Shown here: in pieces, positions 40,209 through 53,100 of the stretch | Layout: each line of letters starts with the position of its first letter | How positions within the stretch are numbered: the first letter of the stretch is position 1 | Made by a program: the position numbers and the translations under genes | Source of the DNA: Diphasiastrum complanatum | Taxonomy: Eukaryota > Streptophyta > Lycopodiopsida > Lycopodiales > Lycopodiaceae | DNA: 64,000 nt | Direction: 5' to 3' | Assembly: GCA_029204225.1 (NCBI GenBank) | Contig: CM055104.1 | Span: 55,096,538-55,160,537 of the forward strand | The notes under the pieces: model-generated | Database searches by the model: none | What the model was told of the DNA's origin: nothing | The model's input: only the letters and a program-made list of their open reading frames with translations

Positions 40209-40830
40209 CTTTACAAATTCAAATTAAGCAGACAATGAGATTGAATCTAGAAAAAGCTATCTCAGATCAGATCTACTAGATCTATTCCACTTCCAAAAAA
40301 TCTGATTCTATATCATGAAAAAGATTTTGAAATTCGATCAATCGATACTTCTCACAAATAATAAATCTCTCAGAATCCAAATCAGAATTTATCAAATTTG
40401 ATCCAAAATTTGACAGAGACTTGATCTGGAAAAATAGGACTGACGAAGGTTGACTAGGCGAAGATTGGCTCGGCGAAGGTTCAACGGTGCTATTTTGAGA
40501 AAAAACTTCCTTAACAACTTTTTTGACAATTTCTTGGGAAATAACCTTCAGCTCTCATGACGCTTTTTGTCTCTTTTTGACCAATTCTGGCAGATTTGAC
40601 CAATTTTTGTTGTTTATCTTAGATCCAAATGGCTTAAAATTGGTGATCTAAATAGCTTTCCCCGTTTTATAATCAAATTAGATTTCAAACAAGCAAATTC
40701 ACTCAAATCAAGCAAAATCAATCCCAACTAACCCTAAAATGCAGATCTAACACTATTCATGCCACGACAAGATGCCTAATGCAAGCTAACCATCCAACAA
40801 TCATGCTGCAAACTGAAAAATTGGTGTAGC
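40209..40830 (-). other. Gypsy leader between primer-binding site and gag
   Basis: Non-coding AT-rich leader with CGAAGGTTGACTAGGCGAAG-like repeated phrases near 40450-40490. No other gene is seen. Confidence 0.5.
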
Positions 40831-40848
40831 TCCCCAGCAACGGCGCCA
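40831..40848 (-). promoter_or_regulatory. Primer-binding site (tRNA-Asp type)
   Basis: The minus strand reads TGGCGCCGTTGCTGGGGA, one base from the tRNA-Asp complement used by Athila/Tat-type gypsy elements. Confidence 0.85.
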
Positions 40849-40852
40849 AAAT

Positions 40853-41541
40853 TGTGGTGGGTTTCTTTCCTTGCCTAACCTGAATCCAAGATCTAGTCAA
40901 TCTAGCATCAAAGAGACGAAGTTAATTGTCACGAGTAGGTTCGTTCCCATGAGAGCGATAGTATAGTTTGGATTTCAACATGAATGGAGGATTCAATTCT
41001 AACTCTAACATCCACTAACCCTACAATCCATTAACACTACACATCCACGACAAAGATAGCTTACCCTTTCTCTCTCCCTTTTTCTCTCATAAAAAGTATA
41101 ATAACACTCAATCCCAATAACATTCAGATCCAACAATTTGCAAAAACCAAAGAAAGCATGAAAGATGGAAGAGGAAAGAAGAAGAGCAAGGACATTCATC
41201 AATCCATTTCTGAAGAGAACCAATCTGCTTTGATGAAATGAGGAAATGAACATGAGGAGCAACTCGAGTTGGTCCCTTCTTATAGTAGAGAGGAGGACCC
41301 TGGCCTCTGAATCCTATTGGTCCATTTCTACCTCCCTAATTATTCAAATTTAAAAAAGTGTGGGAACCATCAAAATTGGAGGGAAACCCAACTTTATTCA
41401 CTAACTTGACATTTAGGCCCTGCAACATTAAAAGTACCGCAAAAAGGCCTAAAGTCCTTTTATTGACTTTTAACTAATCAATCAAATAACTATGTGACTA
41501 TCGGGTTGGACTTACGCACGCAGGGTGCCAAATCCCTTTCA
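40853..41541 (-). repeat. 5' LTR of minus-strand gypsy element
   Basis: On the minus strand it runs from TGAAAGGGATTTGG to ACCCACCACA, followed after a few bases by the primer-binding site. A CTACTATAAGAAGGG promoter box sits at 41273-41287. About 689 bases; the outer edge is inferred from the TG...CA ends only. Confidence 0.6.
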
Positions 41542-43077
41542 CTTATTAACTAGGGTTAGGGTGGCCTTGGGATCCGCAAACCCTCCAACAATCTCTTCCC
41601 TCCTTACCCCTAAGACTCCCTGCAATGGAAATGCATCCAAAGATCTGGACATGGGCAAGGTTTTGTTAGCGGTGGGGTAAGAGGTCCTCTACAGTAAGAT
41701 GGTAAATACAATCTTGGTTTATTGGGATAGGTGAAGGATGCATTCATGGGGAGTGCTCTTCAAAAGGCATGGGGACAAGCTCTTGGGCTAGATTCACATT
41801 AAGAACCACGTGAAGTTTCTTAGTCCATGTTTGAGAGTTTATCCTCTCCTCTTTCAAACTACACTAGAGTTGCTACTATGTGGCTTTACGTTTGGCATAT
41901 AAGGACAACTCAAGTGCACCTTATGGGCTTCAGTCATTTTCTAAAAAGATGAGTTGTCTCTAGTAGCTCAAGATCAATAACAATGGGCCAATTGGCATTA
42001 TTAGTAGTTACAACACAAGTAGTTTATGCAATAAGAATGAGTGATGATCCATTTTCATGTATTTGTATTGCCACGAAACTCAAATGGGATATAGGATGAA
42101 GGGGCCAAATAAAGTTGCTTGTAACTAGTCTCAATCCACGCTTAGTTTTGTGTGATCTTCATTTTAACAACCATCTAACCAATGTCCTACCTTTTTATCA
42201 TATCATTCTCCAACTACATCATTAACCCAAAATCCCGACTCTGGAAAAAGATTTGTAAGACGAAAGTTGCAATCACATCAGAGGTGCACTATCTTAAAAA
42301 CAAATTACATCTATGCACACTTATAGTGGCCAATAGAGCTCTCCAAGATTGTTGACTTAACTCAGTACATCTAAAATTGGCCTTACTAATCCACGTACTT
42401 ACTAGACCACAAGATTTCAAAATTTGCCAATTCCAAAGACACATAGGGAACTGATGGTGGATCAAATCAACCCAACCAAATCTGGATCAATTGGATCTAG
42501 CCCCCAACCTATAGACCACTACCAAAAACTCACCATATATGTGAGATGTCAATCCAATAGCGTGTAGCCACTAGTCCTATATCAAGCTCTTCTCTTGGAG
42601 AGGCATATGGGTACATTTATAGTGTAGATACTTCTCCCAATGAAATTCTCGTTAGGAGACATATGCTTGTAGCATCTATTTTGTTTACTTCACACATTGC
42701 CCTCTCCTAATGACCAAGCATTAATTGGAATTCATTATTTATATTGCTTAGAATCTAAACCATTATTCATCAATTATAATTCATTGGATTTCAAATCCAC
42801 ACTCACCAATAAGAGAACATGAACATTGCTATTCTTAGAAGACATACGACTCAATCTAAAAAATCTTTTTCACGAGATAAATTTGGACTTATAAAAATCA
42901 CTCATCCCCATATGTCTATCAAGAAATGTATTATTCTTATTCCAACTCTAGTCATTGTAACCATATGTTGTTCCAATATCCTTCAAGGTTTAATCTAGAA
43001 TGCGTCTAGACACATTCACTATTAAGTTCCAATCTTAAGATTTTCCAAAACTTCACATCCACCATTATTTAATGGTA
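41542..43077. other. Non-coding intergenic region
   Basis: No supported gene, RNA or element boundary is seen on either strand. Confidence 0.4.
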
Positions 43078-43790
43078 GTGGGTGTTTGAGAGCCCTATGA
43101 TCCAAAAAACGCACACGATGTCATATATGACATACGTCATACGACAAGAAAGGGAACTATGTGTGAGGATGAGAGTATATAGGGGATGTTGGGAGGCCAC
43201 CATCATCCAAAGGATGGTGGGTGCTTGAAAGCATCTCTTGTGATCCAAGTTACTCAGATGCCACATGTGACATGTTAAATAAGGGGACGTATGTGTGAGA
43301 ATGAGTATATAGGCAATCTTGTGTGGCTGCCATTATCTAACCATGGTGGGTACTTGAGAGCATCCCTAGGATCCAACAAGCACCCATCATGTCACATGTG
43401 ACATAGGACAAAGAAAGAGAATTATGTGTGAGGATGAGTGTATATGCAACCTCATGTGCCCACTATTATCCAATGGTGGTGGGTGCTTGAGAGGATCCTA
43501 GGATCTAACATAGCCCCCATGATGTCACATGTGACATATAGGACAAAGAAAGGGAACTATGTGTGAGGAAGATTGTATAGGCAGCATGGGGTGCCCGCCA
43601 TTATCCAAGGAGGATGGGTGCTTGAGAGCATTCACTAGGATCCAACAAAACCATGATGTCACATGTGACACAAGACAAGAAAGAAAAAAAGGAGCTATGT
43701 GCAAGGATGTGTGTCACCTGTGACACAAGACCAAAAAAAAACAAAAGGGAGCTGTGTGTAAGGATGAGTGTATAGGCAACCTTTAGAGTG
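43078..43790. repeat. Minisatellite, 129-139-bp units
   Basis: Five clear tandem copies, marked by GTGGGTGCTTGAGAG-like starts at 43078, 43217, 43346, 43479 and about 43615, and a partial sixth. Most units contain GTCACATGTGAC (exact at 43391, 43524 and 43658) or a variant of it, and an AACTATGTGTGAGGATGAG stretch. Confidence 0.9.
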
Positions 43791-44109
43791 CCGCAGGCCA
43801 TGCATGGACTACTACATTTAAAATAAAATCTCATCTAATGTGTGAACTAAATACTTAATGAGTGCACCTGCATTCCTAGCCCCACTCCATCCAATGGTTT
43901 AGGGTTCGAGAAAAACAAGATATGTGATCCCTTGGAGGGACCGGAGGTGCACTATGAGAGCGGTGTGTGAAATGGGAGGATTCTAGAATCTCATCTCATG
44001 TCATATGTGTGAAATGGGAGGAGGGAGGCCCCACCGGGAGATGGTCCCATCTCAATGGAAACCTTTATTTTAAAAGATCGATGTCCCTGCCTGTGCAGTA
44101 TCACCACTT

Positions 44110-44110
<1 letters not shown>

Positions 44111-44154
<44 letters not shown>
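44111..44154 (+). repeat. (GA)n microsatellite abutting the enoyl-CoA isomerase start codon
   Basis: A GA run of about 44 bases whose last A is the first base of the ATG at 44154, so it would be in the 5' UTR. Confidence 0.95.
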
Positions 44155-44158
<4 letters not shown>

Positions 44159-47100
44159 GGAGTACAGGTTGCAGAGAAGAGAGGGAGGTGTGTACATTCT
44201 TACATTTGGAGGAGATGGCGAGCACAGGTCCATTACATTCTAAATTTTTGCAATCTTCAATTGGGTGTGGGGTGTTTTCATTCCGCTGTGTGTGTGCTTC
44301 TGTTTTTGGACGAGATTGCTCATCAGTTGAGCTTCATGGATCAAGCTTTGAGATGGATGAATTATCCATGCAACCCAAGTTAATTCAACCATGTAATTTT
44401 CCCAGTATTGCTTTCAGTAGTTTGTTGATCTTGTTTGTTGCAGGCTTAATCCGGATAGCGTGAATGCCATTTTGACAGCCCTTGATGAGGTAAGCAATGA
44501 TACTTTTCGTCTCCATCATTCGCAATTGTTAGCTTTACAAGATGCGCATTTCCATTTGGCAATTTAGACATGTCACTTCAACTCAAATTGCTAGGCTGTT
44601 CGCTTTTCCATTTTGGGCACCTTGGTGGGTTTAGTTTGTGTATAATTACCTACGAAATCCAAATTAATGGAGACGTGGAAGGATTGCTCTTCACCATTAT
44701 GATTTGATTCTAGTTCAGCTTATGAAATTGATCGCTCAATTTCAAGTTTCATAGGGATGCGTACACGGACCCCAATATTCCGATTGGAACTTTCTTTTCT
44801 TTAGTTTTTTTTCCAGTTTGTTTTTGTAGTTTCTTGTGAAAAAGAATTGCCAACTGTTGTTAGTGATATATTAGAGGATGATCATGAATAGTTCTAAATC
44901 GATGCTGATGTATTAATTGAGACTTAAGATAATGAGATCCAATAGATCGTTCATAAAGATATCATACAGCAACTTTGAGCACATAAGCCTGCTGTAAGTA
45001 GGTGGAAGAGCGCAAACAAGCCGTGAGTTTTTCCCATAAGCTCCACGCTAAGTTGCGTGATGCTAGATGCAATCAGGTGCAAAATAGACAAGGAATTTCA
45101 CGATTGCCTTCTATTTCTCTTTTTTCTGCTCTGCATATCCTCAACCGGCTTATGTCATACCCTGCTAATTTGCTTAGCTCTTTGTACTTTCTTCTCAGCT
45201 CGTTCTCTTTTTTGCCAACAAGGCTTCTGTATTGGTAGCATTTCTAAGCACTCACTTTGATAACTTTCTTGCTCTTTGCCTTCATCTTCTTTGGTTTATA
45301 TAGAAGTTCGCATGGTTAGGCACCCCTCCGTGGCCAGGCCTGCAAAGTGCACCTTTCCATGCTCACCCCCTTACCTGGGCATGCTAACGTGTACCAACAA
45401 CACGGTTTGGTGAATAGGTGAGAGGGTTTGCATATTTCACCAGGATCAGCTCTTGGAGAGAATGGGTGAACCCGTTCTCTCAGGTGAAAGGCTGATGTAC
45501 GCTGAAGCACAACACAGCTTGGGGTGGGGGGGGGGGGGGGGGGTGTGGACATGGAAAGAGCCTCTTATATTTTCATTGTTTTGACCCCTCTATTGCACCC
45601 TAGCCCTGGGAGCCTTGTCCTAGACTCTAGTTAATGAAATCTATGAGCTGGTATGTGAACGCAAGACCACAATGGTAGCATCTCCATTTATAGGCATTAG
45701 CATTTTTGTAGGCATTAAGAAACACAGTCTAACATCTTACGACACGTCGATTGGATCCCTACAGCTTAGTTCACAACTTAGGGCTAAAAAAGACACGCAA
45801 AGTGAGCATCACATTTATAAGTTGACGTAGGGCCATAACCGACATTCTTGGCAATCTTATAGGCATTAAGAAGCATAGTCTAGCATCTAACGATATGTTG
45901 GATGCCTATAGCTCAATCCACAAACTAGGGCTAAAAAAAACATACGAAAAGCAAGCATCACATTCATAAGTCGACATATGTGCCAGAAGGGCCAAAATAG
46001 ACATTCCTGGCATTTTGTAGGCATTAAGAAGCATAGTCTAGCATCTTATAGCACCTCCATCTGATGCCTACAACTCATTTCGCAAATAGGGCCCGAAAGA
46101 AAAAACAATAGAGCACCACATTCTTAACTCGATGTACATGCCGTAATGCCCACAACGAACATTCTTGGTGTTCTTGTAGGCATAAGGAATCATTATTGTC
46201 GATTTGCAACCTTGCTAATGGGAACAAGGCCACGTGATGTCTCTTTACAGGATTTTCAGGAGGCAGTTTCTTGTTCGCAAGTCGCATGAGCCCGACTTTG
46301 CACAGGCTACACTTTGTTCTTGGTTTGTTGAAGGAGTACCGGCTGGAGGTACATCGCAATAAGCCACACACTTTGGAGGATGTTGTAAGGTGCAGAAGCT
46401 CAAGTTGGCCATCATGTCAACTGACCATGAGTATGTGATCAAAATGGCAATAGGCGAGGACCATTAGGGAGATTGTTGTCCCTTGCTTGTTGCTGAAGAT
46501 TCAGGATTGTGTAGAGAGGCTTTCCTTTCACATAATGAATCGAGATCAGGTAGATATAATCCTTGGCAAGGAATGGTTCATTGTAGGAATCAAAAGGAGA
46601 TGTAAATATTTTCGATATGCCTTATGTAACCACTTTGAAAGCTAATTAATATTTGAAAAGTTCTGAGTACCAAGTTTTCCTTTGTTATATGATTGATATT
46701 TCATATATGAATGAACTATTCAAAAAATTCTATTAATTTATTGTATTTGTTTGATTTCGTATTTCTAAATAATCCTAGCATAGAGGATTTTGTGGTAGGG
46801 GTATAATAGACAAAATAGGCCAATATGAATTTTAGTTCTTCCATTTGGACTAACCAATGTTCCAACTTCTGACAAATTTTTAGCAGATTACCTTTTGTGT
46901 CCATATTTGGGAAAGTTTGTCATAGTATCTCTTGACGATATATTGGTGTATGGGCGTACTTTGAAAGACCATGAAGAGCATGAATGGGCGGAGCAAGAGC
47001 TAATGGAATGATGGACTAAATGAAAGTTTTGAAGTACTGTGTGTCTACTTGTTAGAGTTGATGTGCACATTGTTACCCCTATTGTTGTCATCTAGGATTA

Positions 47101-50100
47101 ATTAGGAATGTTGGGCCATGCCTGCGTGTTAATTCTAGTGGCCTTTGCCTGTATTTGTTAAGTCAAGTTAGACTTTAGTTAGACTCAAGTTTGAGATCCT
47201 AGTGCTTGATTTGGAGCACAAGTTTTGCTATAGACAGGTGTCGGGTGCTTTTACCTTATATAGAGACATCAATTAGGCAATTGCTTTCAGGTTGCTTTTA
47301 GATTGCTTTTGCTTTTGCTTTTTCGCATAGACTATGGTCTATAAGTATGTAGTGCACCCTCGTCCATAGGCAATGAGACATAGTTGGAGTACATCTCATC
47401 ATCATTGCTTCATCATTGTTGTTTGTGTCTCCTTTCATGTGTATGACTATTCAATAGGAATCTTGTCTTGGGTAACTTGTATGAACAATTCGATTTTCTA
47501 ACATGGGAGAGAACAAGGAGGTACTCAACGAACGTGATCAATCATCATATGTAGATTGATTCGACCGTCTTCGAGGTGTAGAGGTGGTGTCCCTAGCCAG
47601 CTCTCAATTTCAATTGCACCTACAGGGGTGGTAGCTTTGTGGAAGGAGATTCGGTGCTACAAGGAGGAGTTGTGTTGCATGAGGAGACTATGAAGCTTGC
47701 GTCAGATCTCAAGTAGAAATCAATAGTTGGAGGTTGTTGAAGCAAGGCAGATCGTTATAGTACTGCAGGTTCAGGTCGTTGGAAATCACTACAAGAAACA
47801 ACGAGTGTTGTTGGATTGCTTCTGACAAATCACTGTTTGCATGGAGTCAGAATTGTGCTATTGGTTTGCAGTTTGTTTGCAGGAAGGCTTGTTGCATCCC
47901 TAGGCAGTTGCACTTTATAAGCTACCTCACTAACCTTTTTAATAATTTGCCATGGTCCAGAATACTTTTGGTGATGCCTTTGCACACTTGCCAGTTCTCA
48001 TTATCTTAGATTTAGGTGGTACTAGCAAAAAGACCATATCACCTCTCTCAAACTCCCTGTACGATCAATTTTCATATAGACAAGTCTCCGATTTGGCTCG
48101 AGCGACTTTGACGTGCTAAATCCAACTTAGCCTGCATCCAAGTCAAGAACTTTGCAGTGCTAGGTACCTTCTTGGGAATCCCTAGAGTTACTGGACTTGT
48201 CGGCTAGAATTAATTGAGCTCAAATGGGCTCATGCCTATGGACACATGCTTTTTATCGTCATAGGCACCTCTACTAGTGGCAAATATTTCACCTAGTTAG
48301 TTTGCGTTTCACTAACATATGCTCTAAGCATATTCTCTAGGACCTGGTTGACTCTCTCAATCGGCCACAGTTACACACAGATTCGAACCGGAAGATTCTT
48401 TGCGATTCTTTCTGGTTTGAACCGGCATGCCAAGTTCGAATCGGAAAATGGTTCGAACCCCTCTTTTATTTTTTTTTTAAATTTTGGTTTGTAACTTGTT
48501 AATTGTTATATAATGGGCCCCCAGGGATTCAATTTGTGGAGACTCAAAGTTGAGACAATGTTTGAGAAGGTTGAAGTTAGAAGATGAGTACACTGTACAA
48601 GTTACAACTGTACAAGGATCTGCTTGCTAAGAAGACTGAGGAGTCAGGACTCAAGAGTATAATTGAGGTTAAATGGCAGCTAAGTTTTGGATCATCTAAC
48701 TTTTGGAGCATTGCCTTTGCCACATTATCTACTGCTTAAGATTGTAATTTTGTGTCAAACTTATTTGCAGTGTGGAGAAAAGAATAAACAAGAAGGTTAT
48801 AACAATGTTTGAGAAGGCTGAAGATGAGTACAACTATTTGAAGGATCTGCTTGCTAAGAAGACTGAGGAGTCAGGACTCAAGAGTATACTCGAGGTACTA
48901 AATCTCATGATCATGCCAATAGCCACAATGCACATGGTGGCTGTAGTCTGTTGCCGAGGTTTAACCAGGGCACCACCCTTCGGCACCCGGCCCCCACGGC
49001 CCGTACACTTAGCACTAAACACTTGTCACCTAGAAGTTAGGGTTGGAACCCTCGACTTCCACCACGTAAGGCATGACTCAAAATTCTAACTTTGGAAGTG
49101 CATTATTTTGTCTTATATCAAGCAGAAATGGCAACGGGCAAGGGACAGACACATGCAACATTCTATAGAGATTACGCGTGCTTTCTTTTGCTACATCTGG
49201 CAAATTATCATGTTGTTTCTAGTTTTGACTTGACATTGGTGACACGGCTCCATCTCTATAACCTACAATTGGATTTTGACTCACGCAAGCAGTTTGTCTA
49301 CTTTCCAAACTGGGTGGTGTTTTTCAAATAGGAATCCAAGATAAGAGACTTGTATTTCTCCTTTTGATGTCCAATCTGTTAGAAGTCACTATTTGCCCTA
49401 TTTGTCCTTTAATGGAGATTTCTCTGTTGATGCTTTGACTGCGAAGTCAAGGTACCAGAAGATACACCCTGGACGGCTGTTAGGGGCCGTTAGAGTTTAT
49501 TTTCTCCCTGGGTGGAATCTTCTCCGGAGATAGTATGGCGAGTACAGAGCTTTCTCTAGGCTTGGATTGCGTGACTTCATGGTGTTAATGTCATATTTAA
49601 TGAAGTTGGGACAATGTATATGGTTTTGAGGACCTAAGGGAAGAAATTTCAACATTTCCATTCAATTCTATGAGTGAGCCATTATGCAAGAACGACAAAC
49701 TGTGTTACATAGTTTTTCTTCATAGACTCGTTCCTCTCATAGAACCACTCCTTTCCAAGTATTACATCTACCCTATCTAGATTCATAATATGAAACTCTA
49801 ATTTATCATTATAGGCTTGTATTTGAATCGGTAGATGTGGGACTATCCGGTCCCCAAATTGGCTTTCTGCTCCCGTTGCCAGCTTCGCTGTGTAACGGTG
49901 GTCACTTTGCCTTGTTACCACCGTTAGCTTCTGCAACAAAGTAGCATTAATAAAGTTACGCGTGGAACCATCGTCAAATAAAATTGTTATGGCTTGGCCA
50001 CCCACAACCCCCTTCATTCGAATGAGGTGGTGAGGACCAAAAACAGCCGTATTGAAACAACAATGCTCACACACAGAATTACCAGCAAAGGAAAGATCAA

Positions 50101-53100
50101 CACTAGATATGCTAGAGTTACCTCGTGTCTTAAAAGATGCCCCTTTAGCCTTCCTTTTCTTTGGACATTTCTTCGTGACATGACATGGTTCCAGGCAATT
50201 AAAGCACAGATTGTTGCTTCTAGCATTCATAAAGGTTTCCTGGTCCAAGGTAGATCTTTTCTTCGATTTACGGAACTTAAAGACTCATCTTTTGCCTTAT
50301 CTTTCGATTTCTTTGGAAAGAAAGGCTTATCACCCTTTACGTCGAGCAAGACACCACACTCAGGCTTGGCCACTATACGAGTATCATCGTATATCCTAGC
50401 GAAGCGGACAACATCCTCGAGGGTAAGAGGCTGGTTCCTCCTGACCTCTAGTTGATAGTCTCTTGGCAACCCGAGAATAAAATGCAACTATACTAAAAGA
50501 GGGTCTATTCTAGTTGCAAAACGAGAATAAGCCTCTTGAAATTCTTGTAAATACTGATCCAGGGGCTGGTTCCCCATATGGATCGTTGCATATTGACGAT
50601 AAAATTTAAAGTCATCTAAAATGGGAAGGAAGGTCGCCTTAAAGGCCTTACAAAAATCCTCCCAAGAACTTCAGGCTTACCCCTTTAATCTTGCCACCAC
50701 GTAAACGCTTCACCTCGCAGGTACATGACAGCTAGGTTGATCTTGTTGTCGACGAATCATGCATGGAAAAGTGCAAATTCCATCGATCAATCCACCACAA
50801 GACCGCCTCCGGGGTTCTATCCTTCTTTTCGCCAGCAAAAATCTCAGGGGTGAACAAGGGTTGATGCAGTAGCTGCCTTAACTGTGTCAATTCCTTCAAG
50901 TCATGCTGATCTCGAGAATGTTTCGATTGCAAATCAACAATATGTTGCTGTAGATTGTTAATTGCAAGCAACAAAGATTTGGAATCCATAGTAGAGGTAG
51001 ATGCTGTAACCTCATGAGTGGGGGACATAGGCTGTGTGGTAGGATTAGGATCCATTTCTCAAGAGCAAGAGAGGTGAATTAAGAAAGGAGTTGAAAGAGA
51101 TCAAAGCAACTCGAGGAAGGTAGATACAACACTAAACTTGCTGGCTCTTCACAATCCAAATGGTATTATCCATGGCTGCCATAAGGAATAAGAGAAAGCA
51201 AGGAGAGGGATGCACCACCACCTCCACCTCTTCTTCTCATGATGTTTAGCATAGGAAAGGCATGCCTCCCTCTCCATGCTTGATCCAAACCTGCCATGTG
51301 GCGTTACCTTGCCACCTTGGCCTCCACATAGACCTCCTGGCCACCTACCAACTTTCTTGCCAGCTGGCGGCCAGGCTACTACCCCTTCGTCGCTGGTCTC
51401 TGACCCCTACAACTGCTGTGAACAGCCACCAACCCACCGCTGTCCAGCGGGATTGGGTTTTTCTTTTTGATGTAGGGACCTGCGGAACCACAGTCCGCCA
51501 CTCCAGACCCATGCGGAAGTAGAATCCGCTGCCTGCTGCCACCTGTCTGCTCCAGGACAGTGCCACGTGGCAGCATGCGGAGAGGTCCAAGTCTGTTTTT
51601 TTTTCCTTCAAAAAGCTCAAAAACAGCGACTAGAAGGAAACCGAAACGTGGATAAAATAATACATTTCACAGCCTTTAAAAATATCGTCATGAAATCAAA
51701 AAACTTACAAGAAAACAACTTTGGATCAACACACCTGCTTTTGGCATGCAGTGTGATACCATAAGTTAGACTCTCTCTTACCACATACCTCCAAATAGAC
51801 TCTCTCTTACTACATACCTCAGGTGCTGGTTAACCAGAAGAGACCGAACGATTCACGTTCCACCTCGCCATAGGACCTAATCCGGGTCCACCCTCCTTGC
51901 CCTGGCTTGTGACCGTAACAAGCAAGATCCGACCTCCATCCTAGACAGTGTCCCATACCACTGCCTAGGCTCTCATTCATCTCCCGCCTCAAGCTAGCAC
52001 TCATCCTGGCCGTGCACATGCTCTCCATCCACCTCCTCCTAGGTAGATAGAATGGATGGCAAATGAGTCCTCCTCCCATTGTATACCTCCAAGGTGAGAG
52101 ACTCCAAGCCATGCGCACGTCCTAGATCATGACATGCGGCAACCATGCAGGTTCACGAGTCACCGGTCACGTCAACAGGCCCAGTCATCGTCCAGTCTCA
52201 AGTTTCAGCTATTCATGGCTTGTAGGGCTATGTTCATGATCATTGTGATGCATCTATGCAGTTCTTGTAGGGATTAGTCTTTGCTGCCTCATATATTGAT
52301 TGATGCTAAAATCTGAGATTCAGTTCATAAGAGCATTTCCTTCATTGGTGGGAGTGCTAGTTTTCTCCACGCTTGCTGGATCTCCATTTCTTTCTAGAGG
52401 ATCTTTAGTGGACAGTTAGCAGAAGCACTTCTGCTAAACTTGGTGACAACTGAATTTCTTTTTTCGATATTATTATTATTATTATTTTAAAATTTTTAGC
52501 ATTGTAGCCACACCATCTTTGCTGCCGCAATTGGAGCTACCTTGCTGATTTTTTGGGCAGCATACCCACCTATTTCCAGCGCCCTACTTGGAGGTGATAT
52601 TGACATATTATTGCACACTTTTGCATGCTGGTTTTTGGACTCTTTTTGCAATACTATCGTCTTTTTTGAAGGCCATTTTGGTGGTTTTTCGGGTAGCAAC
52701 CAGTTGGTATTTATCTTTCTTTATATTTTCCTTGTTTGGCAGCTTGCTTCCTTAGTGCTCTATTTGGTGGACATTTTGGCAGCTTCTTCGCCGCCTATCA
52801 CTGGTTATCGTGGTCTGTGACATTTGCGTAGAGCCTACATTGAGCTGATGAGTTTTGTCCTCGCCCTCAAGGTTTGTGCTTTTTCACATACTTTTTTGTT
52901 TTAGAATCTTTAATCTTCGTTTGGTTTGCATTTGGTTTTTTGTTTTTTTTCGATTGGTTCCTGAAACCAAACGAAATTTATATTTCTTTCGTTTCACTTA
53001 TGTCTCTCATCCCATGTGCTTTACCTACTTTCTTTTCCATATGTTTCATCATCAATATTTGGTCTCCCTTATTGTTATGTACCATAACGGTACGCCCTTC

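Noticed and set aside
44992-45025. Possible isomerase exon GTGGAAGAGCGCAAACAAGC between AG and GTGAGT
   Set aside because: It would be only about 21 bases, and its residues do not fit the family; the exon at 58970-59014 fits in phase and sequence.
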